A DNA stretch of 64,000 nt from Chondrosia reniformis (lineage: Eukaryota > Porifera > Demospongiae > Chondrillida > Chondrillidae), in assembly GCA_947172415.1 (NCBI GenBank), contig OX359200.1:1304501-1368500 (forward strand), read 5' to 3'. The position numbers were made by a program, and so were the translations under genes. Shown here piece after piece: positions 22,691-33,717 of the stretch. Below the pieces are notes generated by a model, which did not search any database, was not told where the DNA came from, and saw only the letters and a program-made list of their open reading frames with translations. Position 1 is the stretch's first letter. Each line of letters begins with the position of its first letter.

Positions 22691-25600
22691 ATGGCCTCCA
22701 AAAGATCTAAAAGAATCCACACTCCACCTTTAAATTTATTCGATTCCGACCATACACCCTCTAGTGATGATTCTGATTATTCTGTCGATAACGAATCCAT
22801 ACTCCTCAACCTTGCAACAACTAAGAGGAAAATGCTCCTGAGGAAGTCAGCTAAGAGAGATTGGTCCATAGAGCACCAGTATAGGGCCCACTTTATGGGG
22901 AATGGCGAGGCAGCTGCAGTTTGGAGGGTGGAAATGGAACCGTCCGGCCCAACCTGCTATCCAAATATGCGATTGGTGGCGACGGTTGGTGGGAATGCAG
23001 CTTGCTTTGTAGACAGCAATACTTGCAAACCAGTTATTAAATACCAAGAAAAGGACGAGGTAGTTAAGCGCTCTGAACCGATTCATTTTAACTTTAACGG
23101 TACTGTGGGATTAAATGTCTAGCATATATGAAAAATCTAAGATACCATTTTCCTACATGCTATGCCTATTCTGTTTAAAAGAGCCTATAGGGGAACTAAA
23201 CCTGAAGAGAGCTAGCGTATATGTATGATGATCTTTGACCAATAATTATTTATTATTATTTTTTTATTATTATTTAACAACAATAATAACAATAATAGTA
23301 ACAAATAAAACAAGTCAATGATAGATATTATAAATAAATAAAGTCCATGTAAAGTTAGTAAACTGGGTGACTTTCGGTCAATCCCAGTGTAATATTATCA
23401 TTATAGTTAGCTTTGATGGATCTGCTACCTCTGATGCACATGATTGCTGATTTGACCAGAGAGAAAGATAGTTTACGTCTCATCCAAGATATAGTTTCAT
23501 GATATTTTGCATTTCTGCTGATTGACATTAATTCCGCCAGTCGCTTATAAAAGATGGTTGTTTCTCGGCTCAAACCACCTGTGGTGGCAAAAACCAGGGA
23601 CCAATAATGAATTAATAATTAATTATTGGTTCTTATTATAAACTGGGAGAATCACTTTGGACTTTCGTCCTCAGCTATGCTAAGATAAGACTTAATGCTG
23701 TCACTTGGCCGGTTTGGCTATATATTTTCAAGTGAATAATCCATATTCACTATATAGTCTTCGCCACAATTGACCCCCTATTTGACTAATATCTTTGATA
23801 TATTTTTCACATTTTCCCCTTTTTTGGGATAAGATCAATTTCCAAATGAAGAAATCAAATTCATGTTCATAATGTTTGAAGTCATTTAAGCAACTAAAGT
23901 ATACTCAAATATTTGTAATTTTATTACTTTTAAAAGGAAGCTCTATAATTCCAAAAGTTACTTTGATATATTTTTGCTTTCAATTTCCAAGAATTTTTTC
24001 CTGTAATTCCTCAAGGAGCTCTGGTGTGCTGCTTGGACTACAATACCTTTCCCTACTTCTGTGTGCAATATCCTAGCAGTGGGCGGCCATTTTGTTCATC
24101 TGCTGAGCCCGAAACACAAGATCTGCTTCCATCACATGAACCCCCACCCGGAATACAAAGTAGTCACCCTGGACTGGCATCCCATCTACTCCACTGTCTT
24201 AGTCACTGGGTCAGCTGATAAAACCATTACTATGCACGACATTGGAGCACCAAGAGGAATAAACTTCAAAGTTGAGCCAATGTATGTAACTTTACCTGCT
24301 TAAAGCCTACATTGTATGGGATGGAACCTTTCTTCGTGATTATCTACCTATAATAATTGTTATTCATCATTTCCTGTCCAACATCAGCACTCATGGGAAA
24401 TTGAGCCAATGAAGAGCTATATATATAAGCCTTTAGTTACTGTGCTAAGTCTTACTATGGATATAATCCATGTGTCTTACTATGAATATAATTACCCATG
24501 TGTCTTACTATGAATATAATTACCCATGTGTCTTACTATGAATATAATTACCCATGTGTCTTACTATGAATATAATTACCCTTTGCCATTGAGCTTCTAA
24601 TGTGAAATGCCATATTGGCTTCACACACTCTAAGTCTTCCTCCTCATATATGTAGTTAATCAGTATTCGAACTTGCAAATGGTAATTTTGTTATCTATAC
24701 ACTGTATTTACATATGTACAGATGTGGTATACGAATGCACCCATCTGTAATACATTTGTCCTGGACATATACGTATGTGACTACCTTGTGATTCAAAGTT
24801 TTTAATTTTAGAGAGCTGACTGTCATTAAAGTAAAGGAGAGTGTGAATTTTCTTCAGCTCTCTCCTTCTGGTAAGCTCCTTGGTGCTTGTTGTGGGACTA
24901 CTCACATCGGAGGCCTCTCTCTGTGGAAACTTGACTTGGAATACATGCAAGAGAGCATAGACAACCACAGAGCTATGAAGTACATGAAGTCATGAGAAGT
25001 ACTCTATAAAATATACCACTCTCACTCCTTTCTCCTCTTCTCTCACTCTCTTTTCTTTTTTCTGTCACTCTCTCTCCTCTCACTCTCACTCTCTCCTCTC
25101 ACTTTCTCCTCTCACTCTCTCATCTCTCTCCTCTCATTCTCCCCTCTCTCCTCTCACTCTCCTCTCATTCTCTCCTCTCTCTCCTCTCACTCTCCCTCTC
25201 TCCTCTCACTCTCCCTCTCTCCTCTCACTCTCCCTCTCTTCTCTCACTCTCCCTCTCTCCTCTCACTCTCCTCTCATTCTCTCCTCTCTCTCCTCTCACT
25301 CTCTTTCCTTTCTTCTGTCACTGTCTCTTCTCTCACCCTCCCTCTCTCCTCTCACCCTCCCTCTCTCCTCTCACTCTCCCTCTCTCCTCTCACCCTCCCT
25401 CTCTCCTCTCACCCTCCCTCTCTCCTCTCACCCTCCCTCTCTCCTCTCACTCTCCCTCTCTCCTCTCACCCTCCCTCTCTCCTCTCACCCTCCCTCTCTC
25501 CTCTCACCCTCCCTCTCTCCTCTCACTCTCCCTCTCTCCTCTCACCCTCCCTCTCTCCTCTCACTCTCCCTCTCTCCTCTCACTCCCTCCTCTCACTCGC

Positions 25601-27815
25601 TATCTTATCCTCTTATCGCTAGCCAACCTCCCTGTGCTGCACTAATAATCAAAGATATTGATTTGACAGCTTGTGAAGGTTTTACATTCATATCTGCTAA
25701 AGAAATGGGTAAATTACTTATACAATCTATACTTACTTAATACTTATACTTCTCTCCTTACACCTTTCATCAACCTATCACCTATCTGTATAACCTATCA
25801 CCTATCTGCCTAACCTATCACCTATCTGTATAACCTATCACCTATCTGCCTAACCTATCACCTATCTGTATAACCTATCACCTATCTGTCTAACCTATCA
25901 CCTATCTGTATAACCTATCACCTATCTGTATAACCTATCACCTATCTGTCTAACCTATCACCTATCTGTATAACCTATCACCTATCTGTATAACCTATCA
26001 CCTTTCTGTATAACCTATCATCTATCTGCCTAACCTATCACCTATCTGCCTCTCTCCAGTATTGAATGTGTCTGGAAGATTTATCCTTTGCAAATTGCAA
26101 GTTGGACGAAGTAATAAAAGATTCAACATTACAGTATGTATAATGTATATGCATTTTGTTAGTAATTTTGTTCTATCTTTGAAAAGGTATATCTTTTGTG
26201 AGCGCTCAGTCTTGCGTAGACTGTAGCCTCCACCTTCACTTATTATGAAACCACAAGTGTTTCCCTTACGGTAGTATGTGATTCTTTGATCACTGGTTGC
26301 CAATTTAATAGGACTTCGTTTACACTCTCTCATCAGATTAGCACAATGGCTGATTTAACAGGACCAGTGGACCTCGATTGGTGTTTTCCTACATATCACT
26401 ATGGTAACCAGTCATTATCAATATGTACGAATATCTACTGTATTCTGAGGATTCCAAAGAATTGAATAAACTAATGCAGCATGCCAGATCTACTTTAGAA
26501 TAATGACCTACGCATAGGGAACTAAACCTAGTGATCGAGAGCTTTGGATGAAGATAAAGGAGTTTTTCTCTGTTTCTGGGAATTGTACCCTTCATCAGTG
26601 ACCCTGGGAATCTTTATCTTCTTGATCTTTTTGACTCCTTCTATGCACATATGTTATCCATCCTCTTAAGTATATACAGTAAATATTTCTTTTTTATAAC
26701 ATGTGTATCTTGCCTGATTATAAGTACTGTACACAGATAAATTAGTTTTGTGTACTTAGAGAGTAGGCGTTATACTGTTGCTGAAAAAAATGGAGGAATA
26801 TGGATATTTCAACTGCCAGAAGGATACCTTGTTGCAGGAGATGAAATAGAGCCTACCTGGGTATGGTTCACTTCAACAATACTTTACCAGTGTACACTTG
26901 TATAGTCTCACTTGCTAGACCATCCCTAAATCCCTAAGGCGCCAAATATTTCTGACTCAGACTCTGAATAGTCACAATTGATTGGTCAAAAAGGTGTAAT
27001 TTAGTTTATAGTGCTGCTATACCATCCCTACACCTCGGTGTCTCTGATCGCTTGTTTAGGGATAGTCTAGCGAGCCAGACCAACACCCATAGTATGCACT
27101 GTATCCATATAAATATAATACTTGTAGACACCCATACTATGCACTGTATCCGTAGACATCCATACTATGCACTGTATCCATATAAATAGAATACTTGTAG
27201 ACACCCATACTATGCACTGTATCCATATAAATAGAATATTAGTAGACATCCATACTATGCACTGTATCCATATAAATAGAATACTTGTAGACATCCATAC
27301 TATGCACTGTATCCATATAAATTACCCTCTTACCTGATATAATTCATGTCAACTAATATTTTTTATTAACTTTTGTATCTTAAGACATACACATTTATTT
27401 TCTCTGTACTAATTTATCAATTTATTTATATGTATCATTATTTCTCCCTCCCCCCTCACACCCCCTTATCAATTGTTTTGCAATCTAAACTGGGACCACT
27501 GTAAAGTAGCTGATGGCTAAGAGGCTCCCCAGTCTAAATAATTCTCATTGAATTGAATTTTCTCTTAATAGGTTCACTAAAATGAAACAGAGTGTGTATG
27601 TTTCTTTACATACTTATACTTCAGCCATAACTTAGTATATTCATTTTCAAACACTATACATTGACCAACACTTTTAAGTTAATTTTTCTGACTTTTTCTT
27701 TTCACAGTTTTTACGTAGTGGAATTGAAGGGATCAATGAAGTCATTCACATCAGTGAGGACAAGATAATTGCTGCTTGTGATAACAATTTGGTGTGTCAG
27801 TGGATACTTACATAA
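22691..27815 (+). CDS. LRWD1: LRWD1/ORCA-like WD40 protein without leucine-rich repeats
   Basis: Vertebrate LRWD1 (ORCA) binds the origin recognition complex and heterochromatin. Seven exons: 22691-23059, 24016-24281, 24812-24979, 25623-25708, 26060-26133, 26762-26860, 27708-27815; phases agree and give 389 residues. After a short basic, serine-rich N-terminus (MASKRSKRIHTPPLNLFDSD) come WD repeats: RLVATVGGNAACFVDSNT, ELWCAAWTTIPFPTS, LDWHPIYSTVLVTGSADKTI followed by MHDIGAP, GGLSLWKLD, NGGIWIFQLP, and the end KIIAACDNNLVCQWILT. Order and spacing follow the WD half of LRWD1 up to its last residues. The LRR half is absent and CHMP4 lies too close upstream for it to be missed. Exons 4 and 5 are the least certain. 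Confidence 0.72.
23112..23228. mobile_element. Family B element, 5' fragment
   Basis: ATGAAAAATCTAAGATACCA, TGCTATGCCTATTCTG, then AGCCTATAGGGGAACTAAAC, ending at GAGAGCTAGCG. The ribozyme-like half is missing. Lies in LRWD1-like intron 1. Confidence 0.75.
24464..24580. repeat. 28-bp minisatellite
   Basis: About four copies of CTTACTATGAATATAATTAC plus CCATGTGT, in LRWD1-like intron 2. Confidence 0.9.
25018..25606. repeat. CT-rich minisatellite, 20-bp core
   Basis: Roughly 590 bp of CTCTCTCCTCTCACCCTCCC units and variants, strictly pyrimidine on the + strand, just upstream of LRWD1-like exon 4. A mirror-type polypyrimidine tract of this length could form triplex DNA. Confidence 0.95.
25785..26050. 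repeat. 20-bp minisatellite immediately before exon 5
   Basis: About thirteen units of TAACCTATCACCTATCTGTA, with CC replacing TA in alternating units. It runs to within about 10 bp of the inferred exon 5 acceptor and provides its polypyrimidine context. Confidence 0.95.
26500..26645. mobile_element. Family B element, fragment
   Basis: CATAGGGAACTAAACC, GAGCTTTGGATGAAGATA, then TCTGTTTCTGGGAATTG and TCATCAGTGACCCTGGGAAT. The minus strand keeps CTGATGA and GAAAC, but the part with the cleavage site is deleted. Confidence 0.7.
27085..27325. repeat. 45-bp minisatellite
   Basis: Five or so units with CATACTATGCACTGTATCCA, then TATAAATAGAATACTT, in LRWD1-like intron 6. One unit is shortened. Confidence 0.92.
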
Positions 27816-28082
27816 ATCTGATATTGTTGATGTAATACCATATCACACTTTTGTAACTGCATATTTAATACATTTATATGTTATCCTTTATAACAGATTA
27901 TGAACTGAATTGTAGCAATTAATGAATGATTAAAGTACATGTGACTTAGTGGGTATATCTGAATGAGTACATAATTGAGCTGTTAGCAGTATTAAAATGT
28001 GTTTGTGTAGATTATTGTGTTAAAAGTTCTGAATTAGTGGTACTAGTTTGAGATGTTGATCAGAGGCCGGCAGCACCTTCCT
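27816..28082. other. Gap between convergent genes
   Basis: 267 bp between the stop codons of the LRWD1-like gene and the minus-strand secreted helical gene. Nothing besides 3' UTR-like AT-rich sequence was seen. Confidence 0.5.
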
Positions 28083-29280
28083 TTACAAGGCTATGTGAGC
28101 ACTGTAATACTCATACAGTTTAATGGCATCAGTCTCAGCATAGGTCAGTGCAATGGAGAGGCCGAGGATAATATCATATTCCTGCAAGATGTCGTTCACT
28201 GCGATGCATGCCACACCCTCAGTTGGTGAAGAGGACTTAGTTGGAGAAGTTTCACTTGGTGTTGTAACAGTCTGACTTGGAAGAAAATCATCAATTGCCT
28301 TAAAGTCTTCCAAGACTGTCTCAATCTTTTCCACAGTACTGTTAACTAGAGTTATGGTATCATTAAGAGAGGCCTCAAATTGTGCTACACCAATGGCTAC
28401 TGGCAGCAGCTTGTGAAGAGTAGCAACATCATCCCTCAATCGACTAGCATCCTGAAGTAAATTCGCAGAACATATACATCATTTAAAGTGTTTACAATAT
28501 AGTATTGTACCTACACATCGTTACATATATATATATATATATATTGAGAGAAGCTCTCTCTCTATATATATATACAGTGCAAGTTACAATATATATATAT
28601 ACCTTATAGTACATACTTGTGGAGAAGAAGAAAAGGTAGTCTAACTAGTATCCTCATCAAAAGCTCCATATAGGTTTGCCCTAAATCTCATGAATTTTAT
28701 TCTATTACATTCCTCATGTTTCTCTTATATACATATATGCTTCTTAAATGGTGAGACTTATATAGATTATTCATATGTATATACGTTAAGGTACATAGTA
28801 CATACGTCATGTATATATAGAACCTACAGGTATACTTGGAGTGTAGGGATAGTCTAAACAGCTGTTAACAATTCCAGAGAGGTCTGCACTGTTCAATCTC
28901 TCAATCTACAATTTGAAGCACTTGTATGAAGGATCGACTATTATAACCTCAATCTTATACATAACATTTTAATAGATATGGGTGAGACTTCACAATAAAA
29001 TATATTTGCACTAAATACACTGTGCATTTAATACTATGTACATATATATATTACATATTGGGATGTATATATACACATATCAATGATATATATAAGCTGC
29101 ACTACAAACTTAAATTACCAATTCTATTTTCATGGTGTCCACAATGCTCTTAGCTGAGTGCAAATCTCTGATATAGTCTAGGAGCATGTTTGTTAGAGTT
29201 GGATCGGAGCCTTGAGGAATCGTCACTGGATTTGTAGAAACGACTCCTATCAGGGTAAGTGTTGACACAAATTTGTTCAT
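28083..29280 (-). CDS. Small secreted alpha-helical protein, cytokine-like (two exons)
   Basis: I do not recognise a named family. Exons 29280-29119 and 28451-28083 join in phase 0 and give 176 residues. The N-terminus MNKFVSTLTLIGVVSTNP is a weak signal peptide. The rest is predicted amphipathic helix: NMLLDYIRDLHSAKSIVD, then SRLRDDVATLHKLLPVAIG, then VEKIETVLEDFKAIDDFLP. A Ser/Thr/Pro-rich loop follows, then a last helix ILGLSIALTYAETDAIKLYE. It shares the RL-x-DD pattern, the S/T/P loop, a Cys-Ile/Ser-Ile pair and the last helix with the protein at 32613, so the two are paralogues. Four helices with a long third loop resemble helical cytokines in outline; that is inference only. A TATA box lies 86 nt upstream. 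Confidence 0.75.
28505..28600. repeat. AT dinucleotide tract with hairpin
   Basis: (TA)n flanks on both sides of GAGAGAAGCTCTCTC, forming a perfect hairpin, in the single intron of the minus-strand helical protein gene. Confidence 0.8.
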
Positions 29281-29358
29281 CTTTACTGTTTCTGACTTTG
29301 GCTTTCTGAAGGTTATAAGCTTGAAACTTGCTTCTGTTTGAATTCTAAGAGCAACATT

Positions 29359-29366
29359 CTTTTATA
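29359..29366 (-). promoter_or_regulatory. TATA box of the minus-strand helical protein gene
   Basis: TATAAAAG on the minus strand, 86 nt before the ATG at 29280. Confidence 0.55.
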
Positions 29367-32300
29367 CTACCTGTGAAACACATTACTATATAATTCAGGG
29401 AAATTACCATGGCTCCCCCTGTAATTACCAACAGCACCCATTGACTATATTACATGTATTGAACTCAATCAAGGGAATATTATTACAGACACTACAGACA
29501 CAGTTTATACAACTATTCAGAATGATAAAGTGCAGTTTAAAAAGGAAACTTTCACTCTGACACAATTAGCTAATTTCCAAGTCAAATCATTTAAAACCAG
29601 TGCAGGCTGTTTCATTATAATGATGATTTAGGATGATGATTTGGTTATTATATATATATATATAAATACTTTGTACTACCTTTCAATTCAATTGTCCTTT
29701 GTGTGTATTATAAAACAGGCTTTTTTTACAGAATAGGCATAGTATATAGGAAAATGGTATATTAGATTTTTCATGAGTAAATGTATGTGTGTCGTAACAG
29801 GTACACATATATATACATTTTAGGATACAATACATATACGTATATATAAATACTTGTAAATATACAGCTTATTATATATGCTATATGCTGCATACATGCA
29901 ATATATGAATAATATTATAATAAATGTTGGCCAGTAAGTACTGTAAAGTGAAATATATGATCACAACTTACAAAGTAAGTATTAGGTATAAGCGAAAGGT
30001 ATAAGTCTTAAAGGATGTCACATGAAGAGCCAGAAGTATATCAGCAGATAACAAATGACCTTTTTGTGTGTGGTCTTCCTCAATTGTCCCTTCAAGGGAT
30101 GATGTATCCTTTTTGTTTTTCTATACTTATAATTCCCTATACCAGGACACGGAGGTATGTAATATGGATACCAAATTTGGCATTTTTTGCAACAGTATCT
30201 GATGGTTTCTCTCCCTTGAAAAAATACCTCACTTTTCTTAGGACTAGTACTATATATATGTAGGATCAATACAAGTTACATAATAAGAATTTAACACACT
30301 TCCAGATCGTATGCATAATTACATAACACAAATTTATGTATTCAGTAGCGCTAGCTGATTACATGGGTAAATGAAAATGAATCCACAAAAATAATTGAAC
30401 AGTTGCATAGTCGATAATATACGTATATTAAAGGTAATTTACATAATATATACATAGTGTAGGCAATATATGAATGCATTTAAGTTCTATATATATTCTA
30501 AATCTGTATTTCAGAAAAGATGTGTATATATAAAACAATTTCAAAACTCCATATGAAGCTAAAGCTTAGTTCCCGAATCCCACAAGCCATAACAGGTGTA
30601 TATATATCGATTCAGTACTATAATGTGATATAGTATACCTTGTAATAAGATATGTAGTCAAGTACAAGGGATCCTGTAGTTGCAAAAACAATTATCCCTT
30701 CCAGGAAGAAGCCATATAATTCACATACTGTTACCTTCTCAGAAGCAAAGATTTCAAGGAACTATTGATGTTATAGCGAGATTACGCAGCAATGGCGTAG
30801 CAATGTGGGAAGGCGAAGAACAACATAATAGGGAATAGTAAGGACCTCCCAACAATGGTTTAGGGATTTACAAATTAATGTGGGGATATTACACAGTTCA
30901 AATTATTGCAGTTGTGCAACTAACACCAATCAATCACAATGGTATGGAACTTTAGGAGACTTAGTATTTCAAGGTTACATGTAAACTGCATGCCAGCAGA
31001 AGCACATAATGATCACTACAAGTTATTATATTGTGCATGTGACCATCCATCCATATATAGATGAAATCATTTCATAATACTTAAGTCATTTCTGTATAGG
31101 AAGGAAGAGTGATGTGCATTGTAAGGTTTCTATTGTCTCCTTATTATATACCTCTGATGACATGCATTAAGATATATGTCTTATAAAAGGTAATTTATAA
31201 GGAGAATATAAGAGAATTATTATATAGCGCCCACAGCACACATAATATTTGGACTATATATATATATAGGAGGTACAGCATACAAAATATGAAATATCAA
31301 TATAGGACGCTCAGCATGTACTTTAATGTTAAATAGGATGAACGGTGCACAATCAAATATGTAGTTATATAGAGCATAAAGGTGTAACACTATTTATTAG
31401 CCAAAGTATGCTAATTCGAATGAATTAAGGGAAGAGATCGTATAGATAAATCATTCACAGTCTGTATATAGAATTAATCAAGAATCGAAAACAAACCTGT
31501 ATTTACATATTTGTATATATAATGCATGTATATGTGCATACGTATATACATGGTATGTTTCATGCAATTCATTGACCATTGCAGCTTACAGAGAAACTTG
31601 ATTACGTTTTGTTATGGATAGCTAACTAGGGAAATAATGTTATACTGCATAATTATTATTATTATTATTTTTATTATTAATGTGTCCAAGGCATACAAAA
31701 ATAAAAGATGCCAACCAGTTGTGGTTGTGGGGCACAGGGCTACACCTGGTCACGTATAAGCCATCACCACTTGCAAGGCTACCAGGCCATTCACCCACAT
31801 GCACAGCTTAGCTGAATGAGAGTAGGTCTTCGCTGTTGCTACCAGGCCACACTACTCAACCAGCACCAATAGATCTAGAGTAATACTATTATTAATGAAG
31901 ATTATTGTTTTAAATTGTATCTTTTCCATTGCATTCGAATTTAGGAGAAACAATTGTGAATATACATGCTCACTGTTTACTTGTCAATGAGCTAATGCAC
32001 AAACACCATAAGCTCAAGAATTATGGAAACATATACATATGTACTACCTGATCATGAGGGTTCTGAAGTGGAGAAGTCTGGCCAGCCAGTGGTTGAAATT
32101 AAGCCCAAGTTAGAAACTATACTGAATGTTCACACATGTAATATGGTCACACAATATAGCAGCTCCAAGATCAATTACAGTGTATGCATTGTATAATATA
32201 CTGTATAGCTTGTCCATATAGTAGACAAGTATATATGTACCATATATACAATGTGTGCTTGCATGACTACGAAAATTATTTAGTTGTCAAGTTTTTCATT

Positions 32301-32530
32301 TTTGATTCCCAACAATCTTAATGCTGTACATATACAGTACATTGGTAGACTTCCCTAAGAGTTGCAGTACATAACTAAAATTCCATGGCCAATCATGGCA
32401 AAAAATAGATGTACACTAAGAATTCCCATAGAGTCATAAGGTTGCTTTATATTTGACCTATAGCTAAATGGGAAAATCCGTTCCGTGTAGTTATCAACAA
32501 TAAATGTCAAAATTTGATCTTATAGTCTCC
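29367..32530. other. Long AT-rich intergenic region between two helical protein genes
   Basis: No gene is supported across 3.1 kb. A family B remnant (about 29718-29776: TTTTTTACAGAATAGGCATA, then GGAAAATGGTATATTAG) is present. A GC-richer block at about 31690-31870 (GGGCACAGGGCTACACCTGG, repeated CTACCAGGCCA) follows an ATT microsatellite at 31650-31680 and may be an unassigned repeat. The ORF pair at 30015-30269 lies on both strands of the same DNA and has no coding character. Confidence 0.5.
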
Positions 32531-32538
32531 TATAAAAA
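32531..32538 (+). promoter_or_regulatory. TATA box of the 32613 gene
   Basis: TATAAAAA, 82 nt before the ATG, exactly the spacing seen for the gene at 8116. Confidence 0.6.
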
Positions 32539-32612
32539 GGAAATTTCTTATTATAGGAGCATTCAGACCAAAAATCGAGTGTGGCAAGCTTTGAAAGTAG
32601 ATAACAACCACC

Positions 32613-33245
32613 ATGATGTTCAAATCTCCCTGGATTATTCTTACACTTGTAGCAACAGCTTCATCTTTGCCTTGTTCAACAGACTCCAGCATCCATGTGC
32701 CCCTTCTGGAATCATTTATTGTCAGGGTACGACAAGCTCTTGGATTGGTGTTTGAAGCAATTCTGCCCCAACTGAGGGAGAGATACAACAATCAAGTGGC
32801 TGGAGGTGAAACTCAAATTTGTGAGTATCCATATGGGCCATCAAGTTATGGAAATGGAACAAATCGACTCAAGGATGACATTTCTGTATTGGGACATTTT
32901 TTACCTCGACTGCTCCTAATAAAAGCGTTTCAAGATAGATCCAACTCATCTAATCCTCTTCTATCCAAGTTGATTAACGAACTTAATCAAACAATAGAAG
33001 AGTTTCCTGAAATAGAAGAAAGAATTAATCAATTGGAAGCAGCTGTCCTAATTACTCAGCACATAGCAATCATCTTTGGCCAAACAGTCAGTCCCAATCA
33101 GGAGACTAGTCAGTATCAAGAACCTTCTGAGGACACAACACAGCCACCCTGCAGCATCTCTACTTTGCATGGAGAGTACATGGCAATGCATCAAGTCTAT
33201 GTTGCCCTGAATTATGTACTCCAGGATACATTGAAATTGCATTAA
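32613..33245 (+). CDS. Small secreted alpha-helical protein, cytokine-like (single exon)
   Basis: Intronless, 210 residues, start ATGATG in the good context ACCACC. The signal peptide has the core SPWIILTLVATASS and a likely cut before or near LPCST. Helical segments: LESFIVRVRQALGLVFEAIL; RLKDDISVLGHFLPRLLL; a long EEFPEIEERINQLEAAVLI stretch; and a final QVYVALNYVLQDTLKLH. Three N-glycosylation sequons (NGT, NSS, NQT). Three cysteines follow the cut. It is paralogous to 28083-29280 by the RLKDD motif, the Q/S/T/P-rich third loop and the last helix. No family is recognised; a four-helix secreted signalling protein is the leading idea, and an antimicrobial or structural role is not excluded. 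Confidence 0.8.
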   Translation: MMFKSPWIILTLVATASSLPCSTDSSIHVPLLESFIVRVRQALGLVFEAILPQLRERYNNQVAGGETQICEYPYGPSSYGNGTNRLKDDISVLGHFLPRLLLIKAFQDRSNSSNPLLSKLINELNQTIEEFPEIEERINQLEAAVLITQHIAIIFGQTVSPNQETSQYQEPSEDTTQPPCSISTLHGEYMAMHQVYVALNYVLQDTLKLH

Positions 33246-33717
33246 TTTGAAAACAGCTCTGTCAAACATTTCTTGAACATTTATTAAGTATTGAACAATT
33301 AGATAATAGTCATTTACAGTAACTCAGAATTACGTACACAACCATTCTTGGCCTGTCCAAGACAGTGTTTGGTGTGCTGTTAGTGTTATTTCAGCTTTAT
33401 GTAGAATTAATAATAATTAAAAAATTGGAATTCATATGTATACACAAAAAAACAATAAATTAGAACCAGTTTCTGGCAATAAAAATAGTTAAAAACAAAA
33501 ACAAGACCTTTAATCACTTTGATTGGCTGACAGGCCACCATGCATTCAGCAAGTAATGCAGCTTCCGTTAACTTATACAGGCAGTGGACACCTCCTACAT
33601 ACGTACGTACAAGGTATAGCTCAATTACACCAAAGAGCTGAGATGGATGATGTAATGGTTACATGTTACTAAATTTAGCGTATTTTTTCCCAAATGCAGC
33701 ATGTCTATAGCTTACTA
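33246..33717. other. Gap between convergent genes
   Basis: About 470 bp of 3' flank, AT-rich, with AATAAA-type words (33457) but no gene. Confidence 0.5.

Noticed and set aside
27067..27294. Repetitive ILFIWIQCIVWMST protein
   Set aside because: Translation of the 45-bp minisatellite.
30015..30269. Two opposed ORFs of about 80 codons
   Set aside because: Same DNA on both strands, no supporting signals.
31650..31870. Possible tRNA-derived SINE after an ATT tract
   Set aside because: No A-box/B-box pair or cloverleaf could be made; left as unassigned repeat-like DNA.
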